Source: Clarkia xantiana subsp. parviflora (Eukaryota > Streptophyta > Magnoliopsida > Myrtales > Onagraceae). From it: a DNA stretch of 64,000 nucleotides. Made by a program: the position numbers and the translations under genes. Under the pieces are notes generated by a model, which saw nothing but the letters and a program-made list of their open reading frames with translations, made no database searches and was not told where the DNA came from. This document shows, piece by piece, positions 59,500 to 64,000 of this stretch (its first letter is position 1; each line of letters opens with the position of its first letter). The DNA lies in the NCBI GenBank assembly GCA_036873135.1, contig JAPTYO010000003.1, positions 22,778,001 through 22,842,000 of the forward strand. The letters are read 5' to 3'.

Positions 59500-61131
59500 T
59501 CTATATATTATACTAACCCTGCTCATCTTTAACTAATATCTTGCCACATAAGTTTTTTTTTTTCCCAGCTTTATATAAGAAACCAATAAGAGACAGACAC
59601 ATAAGCAATTTCATTAGTAGAAGATTGAGGGTCTCAATAAAAATCTTACACCTAATAATTAAACATCATTTACATTGACTCTCCCATTTTAATCTCAGAG
59701 AAGAGGTCTTGATTGTGACGTCTATAATGTGGCAGCTATAGGCTGATGGAAAGAGAGCAAGAGGTCAATTCTCGTGTTGACACGTCATCAAAAGAAAACT
59801 GCCCCTTTTGTTATTAAACCTAATTAGTTCCATTTATTTAAGATCCTTCTGTTCTGCAATCAATAGCAAACATTTTGTCTGCTCAATGAAGCGGTTTAGT
59901 CATAAACGAAACGGCTGAGCAATTAATGGAAGCTGCCATAAACGAAATGGACTCCCCATATTCTCCCAGCATTGGTAACGCAATCCTTCACTTAACCATA
60001 AAAAATCAAAATCAATTATTCCCAAACAACATATATATATACATATATAAAGAAAAGGTCCGCAATGCAGCTGGAAACTCCTACATTAGCCTGCCTCTTC
60101 AACAACCGATACACAGCGGCTCTGAAATAGTGAAATGCGCACCATCGTAGAGGGAGATATGGGAAGATGGCGGATGAGGCTTGATTTGACTGAGATCAAC
60201 TCTTCTCTGCCGCCCCGCACAACTAAACACTTTATTGGTCGCATGGTTGGAGGAATAATGTTTGTGGCTCCATCCAGATACGGCCACCGCACACTAGCCG
60301 GAGCGACGATGGTTGTCGGTGTGGAGCTAGCGATGGCGACGGCGGATTCTCTATGATATGAGATGGCTGCGTCAAGAAGAATGAGATGGCTGATGGCTAA
60401 AAATGCTACGGTTTTTTAAGTATGTTTTTTTGGGGCCGATAGGTTTTTCAGTATGTTAAATTGGACTTGGACTAAGCCCAAATTAGTCTAGGAGAATTTT
60501 TTTTTTGGCCTAGAACAATTCGTGATAGTTTAATATTATACTACACATATTATTATTCTTATTCTAGGCATATTTTCTTTTTCTTAATTTGAAGTTATTT
60601 AATAAAAAAAAATTGTTGTTATATTAGAAAATAAAGTTGAGAGAATTAGGGGAGGTGCAAAACGGGATAGAGTTATTCTATCATTGGAGTTTTAGTATGA
60701 TTGATTGATGGTGCTTGAAGAAAATTATTTACTTCCCATAGTAACACTCTATTCTTAAAAAGAATTGTATAGTAACGAATATGCAAAACTATAGTGTTAG
60801 TAATAATATTATTTTATTCATTTAGATACGTTTTAAGTTACCGTGCACGAGATAAAATTCATTATGTTCGGATCAAATTCATTTCTTTTATAATAAAAAG
60901 TACACAAATTTCAGGATAAATTTTTTATAATCTTTTTTTGTTTGTCAAAATTATATAAACAACAAATTGATTCCAATAATTTTGTATGTATTATATATTG
61001 TTTGAATAAATATATTTTGATTTTAATTAGATTGAATTTTTCTTCCATATAAGTCATTTTTTTACATTTTTTTATTTTACAATCTTTATTTTTTTCACCA
61101 TACCCGCGCTGCGCGCGGGTTTAGCTCCTAG
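59500..61131 (+). mobile_element. Non-autonomous Helitron (1.63 kb) upstream of the polygalacturonase
   Basis: The 5' end TCTATATATTATACTAA follows an A, and the 3' end CTAG precedes a T, as expected for A/T insertion. The 3' hairpin CCCGCGC-TGC-GCGCGGG (61103-61119) lies 12 nt before the end. No replication initiator or helicase frame is present. A GC-richer block at about 60065-60356 with short frames on both strands may be captured host sequence, but no family is recognised. Confidence 0.85.
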
Positions 61132-61195
61132 TAAAGTATTAATTGTTCTTTCCAAATTCTACTCGAATTTTCCTATTATCGTCATAATTAAATTC

Positions 61196-61203
61196 TATAT
61201 AAA
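61196..61203 (+). promoter_or_regulatory. TATA-like box of the polygalacturonase gene
   Basis: TATATAAA lies 90 bp before the start codon and 65 bp after the Helitron end, so the core promoter is native but everything farther upstream is Helitron DNA. Confidence 0.6.
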
Positions 61204-61292
61204 GTTTTAAGTGCTCTTTGCAAACTCAACTCATAATTCCCTCTTATTAATAATATATTATTATCATCGCAAAGCAAATCGAAGGAGAGGAA

Positions 61293-63943
61293 ATGGATAC
61301 CAAGATCAATCTTATTAGTTTCTTGGTATCATTGTCTCTATTGGCTGCTCTTTCACCCATCAGAGCTCAAGTTTTTGACGTGACGACGTATGGTAATCAT
61401 CTTGATATTACCACGGTAAGAAATTATTCACATTTAGCCAAAACATTTGTTATTATTTTTTATAAATGGCTTCGGTGCACCTAAATTGTTTGCTCATTTT
61501 CATATTTGCATACATATGTTGTTCGGGAATGTTGTTATTTGCACTATTCTTAATTAATACTGCTCCGTTAAATAAAAAAATAAAAATCTATATTATACCC
61601 GTATCATCTTCATCTACGCCTTATCGATTTTCATATTCAAATTAATTTAACTTTGATTTTTAAAATTAAATAAAATAAATAAAACTCAGAATTCCGTTTA
61701 TGGTTTCAAACATAATCCGATATTCCACCATAAACGAAATTATAGGTCGTATTCGAATCAATAATCCATGCGTGGGTTTTTGGAACCTCACGTTTTTTAG
61801 GAGTCTAGAAAAATTACTGCTAATTAGTTATAACTCGATTCGCTAGTTAAAGAGTATAGTATTGGCCCAAACATGTGACAAACATGTTCACAATGGTTTA
61901 GAAGAGTCTCGTAGTTCAGTCAATTAAAACATGGCGGAATTATAGTTTTAATCGTGTAATATAACCCATAAGAGGCTTGTCCTAAACATGGTCTAATAGA
62001 CCATATGAACAAATTTAATGCAATCTCGAGGCAGGATTATGAATCGAGTCATGATTGATTAATAAAAAAAAACACAATTTTTGGATCTTTTATTGTAATA
62101 TGAGTTACTTACTATTGCAAATTGCAGGGTCTTAAAAAAGGGTGGAATGATGCTTGTGAATCACAAAATCCTTCAACAATATTGATCCCTAAAGGGGTTT
62201 ACAACTTAAGGGTAGTCAAATTAGAAGGACCATGTAGAAACCGTATGACAATTAAGGTTGTCGGTATCGTTAAGGCTCCTGCACGCCCTGCTGAGATGAA
62301 TAGTGATGGTTGGATCACCATTAATACAGTTGATGGCTTGACAATCTACGGTGGTGGTACTTTCGACGGTCAGGGTAAAATCGCTTGGGATCAGAATGAC
62401 TGTCACATTAACCAAAATTGTGAAGCTCTTCCCGTGGTAAGTTTATTATTTATTTATTTTTGAAAAAAAAATCTTATGATTTTAGGGTTAATTTTTATAA
62501 ATAAACAAAAAAGTGATCTGCTCTTTGTATTCTTGATATATTTATTTTTATATAATAAAAAGCTGTGTCAATTTTGTTTTTTCAAAATTCAATACTTTGT
62601 AATTTTCGGTAAATGGATATATCAGCCATTTTAATCTACATCCATTTATCTATTATAAGGAAAATTTAATTTGTGAATGAGATTTTCCAAAAGGGAAACG
62701 TCCATCTATAAAAATAAAATAAAAGGCTTTATTAAGTTTTATCAAAAATCTCTTGCAAATATTCCAATTTAAAAACTACCGAATATTTGTAACGGATGAT
62801 TTTTTCTGTTATAAATCAATTGCTTGGAAAGTTCTTATATTTGGAAGTAATTTTTTAAACTTATTTTCCAAATCGGTCACTAATAAACCACTAAATTTAT
62901 GGTGGTAAGATAGGGAAAAACAAATTTTGATACTACATTGTAACTTTCGGGAAATAGATATTTCAGCCATTTTCTACTTCCATATCTATAAAGAATCAAT
63001 TAATTTGTGAATGAGATTTTCCAAAAAGGAAACGTCCATCTATCTATTAATAAAAAATAAAAGGCTTTATTATGTTTTAACGAAAATCACTAAAATATTC
63101 CAATTTAAAAAGCAACCAACAAAAATTTGTAATGGATGATTTTTTCCCCCAATTTTGAAGATCTGTAGTGATTTTTTTGAAGTCAATTACTTGGAAAGTT
63201 CTTATATCGCAATATTCGGAAGGAATTTTAAAACTTACGTTCCAAATAATTCACTCATAATCAACTTAATTTATGGTTTTTTTTATAATAACTTAATTTA
63301 TGGTGGTAAGTAGGAAAAATCAAAGTTGATGTTTGTTGGTAATTAATGAATAGTGTATTTCATGGGAAAAAAACGAATAGTGTATTTCTAATATTTGTAT
63401 TTTCTTCCTTGTGCTATCTTGTCCTAGAGCCTAAGGTTCAACTACATCAACAATAGTGTAATAGATGGGATTACAAGCTTAGACAGTAAATTTTTCCATA
63501 TCAACCTATTTGCATGCAACAACATGACATTCAAACGTGTCAACATCATCGCTCCGACCGAAAGCCCAAACACCGACGGAATTCATCTAGGCGAGTCCGC
63601 TCGAATCAAGATTATAAAATCAAACATTCATACCGGAGATGATTGCGTATCGATGGGCCCCGGTAGCCGCGCAGTTAGAGTCGTAAACGTTACTTGCGGT
63701 CCAGGTCATGGGATTAGTGTGGGTAGCTTAGGTGGCAGCCCAGGGGAACCACCTATAGTCGGAATTACTGTGAAAAACTGCACTTTCACAAAAACGATGA
63801 ACGGAGTTCGGGTGAAGGTTTGGCCGAAGGCTAATACTGGAAGTGTTCGGTACTTACGTTTCAAAGATCTTATCATGAACGATGTTCAATATCCAGTCAT
63901 TATCGATCAAGCGTATTGTCCACATAATTTGTGTGTTTCCGAG
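61293..63943 (+). CDS. Exopolygalacturonase (glycoside hydrolase family 28), 3' end outside window
   Basis: A secreted pectin-degrading enzyme that hydrolyses alpha-1,4-galacturonan in the cell wall. Exons seen are 61293-61415, 62128-62436 and 63428-63943 (41, 103 and 172 codons, all phase 0, GT-AG borders). The last exon or exons lie beyond 64000, since a donor GAG/GTTAGT occurs at 63943 and the usual C-terminal part is missing. Residues 1-25 form a signal peptide ending SPIRAQ. Family motifs are GTFDGQG, SPNTDGIH (about 63563), TGDDCVS (about 63632), CGPGHGISVGSLG (about 63696) and NGVRVKVWP, where the usual RIK is RVK. The IPKGVYNLRVVKLEGPC and WDQNDC segments resemble the pollen exopolygalacturonase clade. 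The usual NGKTD segment after exon 1 is poorly conserved. Start choice: first ATG after the TATA-like box, with a good signal peptide. Confidence 0.93.
63263..63304 (-). repeat. Short T-rich insert with 15-bp direct repeats in polygalacturonase intron 2
   Basis: AACTTAATTTATGGT occurs at 63263-63277 and 63290-63304, separated by a T run plus ATAAT. Confidence 0.55.
63348..63388 (+). repeat. Short A-rich insert with 14-bp direct repeats in polygalacturonase intron 2
   Basis: GAATAGTGTATTTC occurs at 63348-63361 and 63375-63388, separated by ATGGGAAAAAAAC. Confidence 0.6.
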
Positions 63944-64000
63944 GTTAGTGAAGATATTTCTTGTTTTCCAAGCAATTATTGGTTCTTATTATAGAAGTTA

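Overview
The window is nuclear DNA from a flowering plant, most likely a eudicot. It is AT-rich, has intron-split genes with GT-AG borders, a class II tRNA-Leu gene, and large blocks of nested transposable elements. No species can be named from the sequence alone. Four host protein-coding genes are supported by conserved motifs and coherent splice sites: an AHK2-type cytokinin-receptor histidine kinase (minus strand, 1927-8077, 13 coding exons, 1238 residues predicted); an OBERON1/2-type PHD protein (minus, 44623-47796, 3 coding exons, 569 residues); a cytosolic-type thymidine kinase (minus, 50649-51636, 4 exons, 242 residues); and an exopolygalacturonase (plus, 61293 to beyond the window edge, 316 residues visible). 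A tRNA-Leu(CAG) gene lies at 57000-57080.

Layout: 1-1926 holds repeats and the 3' flank of the kinase gene. 8.6-13.5 kb is a cluster of small inverted-repeat elements. 13.54-26.70 kb is one four-level nest: a PIF/Harbinger-like element (TTA duplication) is split by a Tat-lineage Ty3/gypsy retrotransposon on the minus strand; that element's 3' LTR is split by a second LTR-type element; and that one is split by a 780-bp hAT-type MITE. The Tat element carries decayed gag, protease, reverse transcriptase, two RNase H domains and integrase, and a 94-bp tandem array before its 3' LTR. 26.7-35 kb is gene-poor and contains a Tourist-like MITE (TAA duplication) and two hAT-type MITEs with perfect 8-bp duplications. 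35.6-40.4 kb ends in a Helitron-like 3' terminus. 40.4-44.6 kb holds more inverted-repeat elements. 44.6-51.8 kb is the island with the OBERON and thymidine kinase genes. 54.2-56.5 kb is a LINE 3' remnant cut by an hAT-like element. 59.5-61.13 kb is a complete-looking non-autonomous Helitron that stops 161 bp before the polygalacturonase start codon.

The host genes are not an operon-like set. The receptor kinase would start the cytokinin phosphorelay, the OBERON protein is a meristem chromatin reader, thymidine kinase serves S-phase nucleotide salvage and has an E2F-type site in its promoter, and the polygalacturonase trims pectin. The most interesting material lies in the mobile DNA: the nest itself, the Helitron-bounded polygalacturonase promoter, a MITE that carries an E2F-like site, inverted-repeat elements sharing a GC-rich core, and a recurring class of very short A-rich or T-rich inserts flanked by 11-20 bp direct repeats. 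Exon borders were read by eye and may be off by a base.
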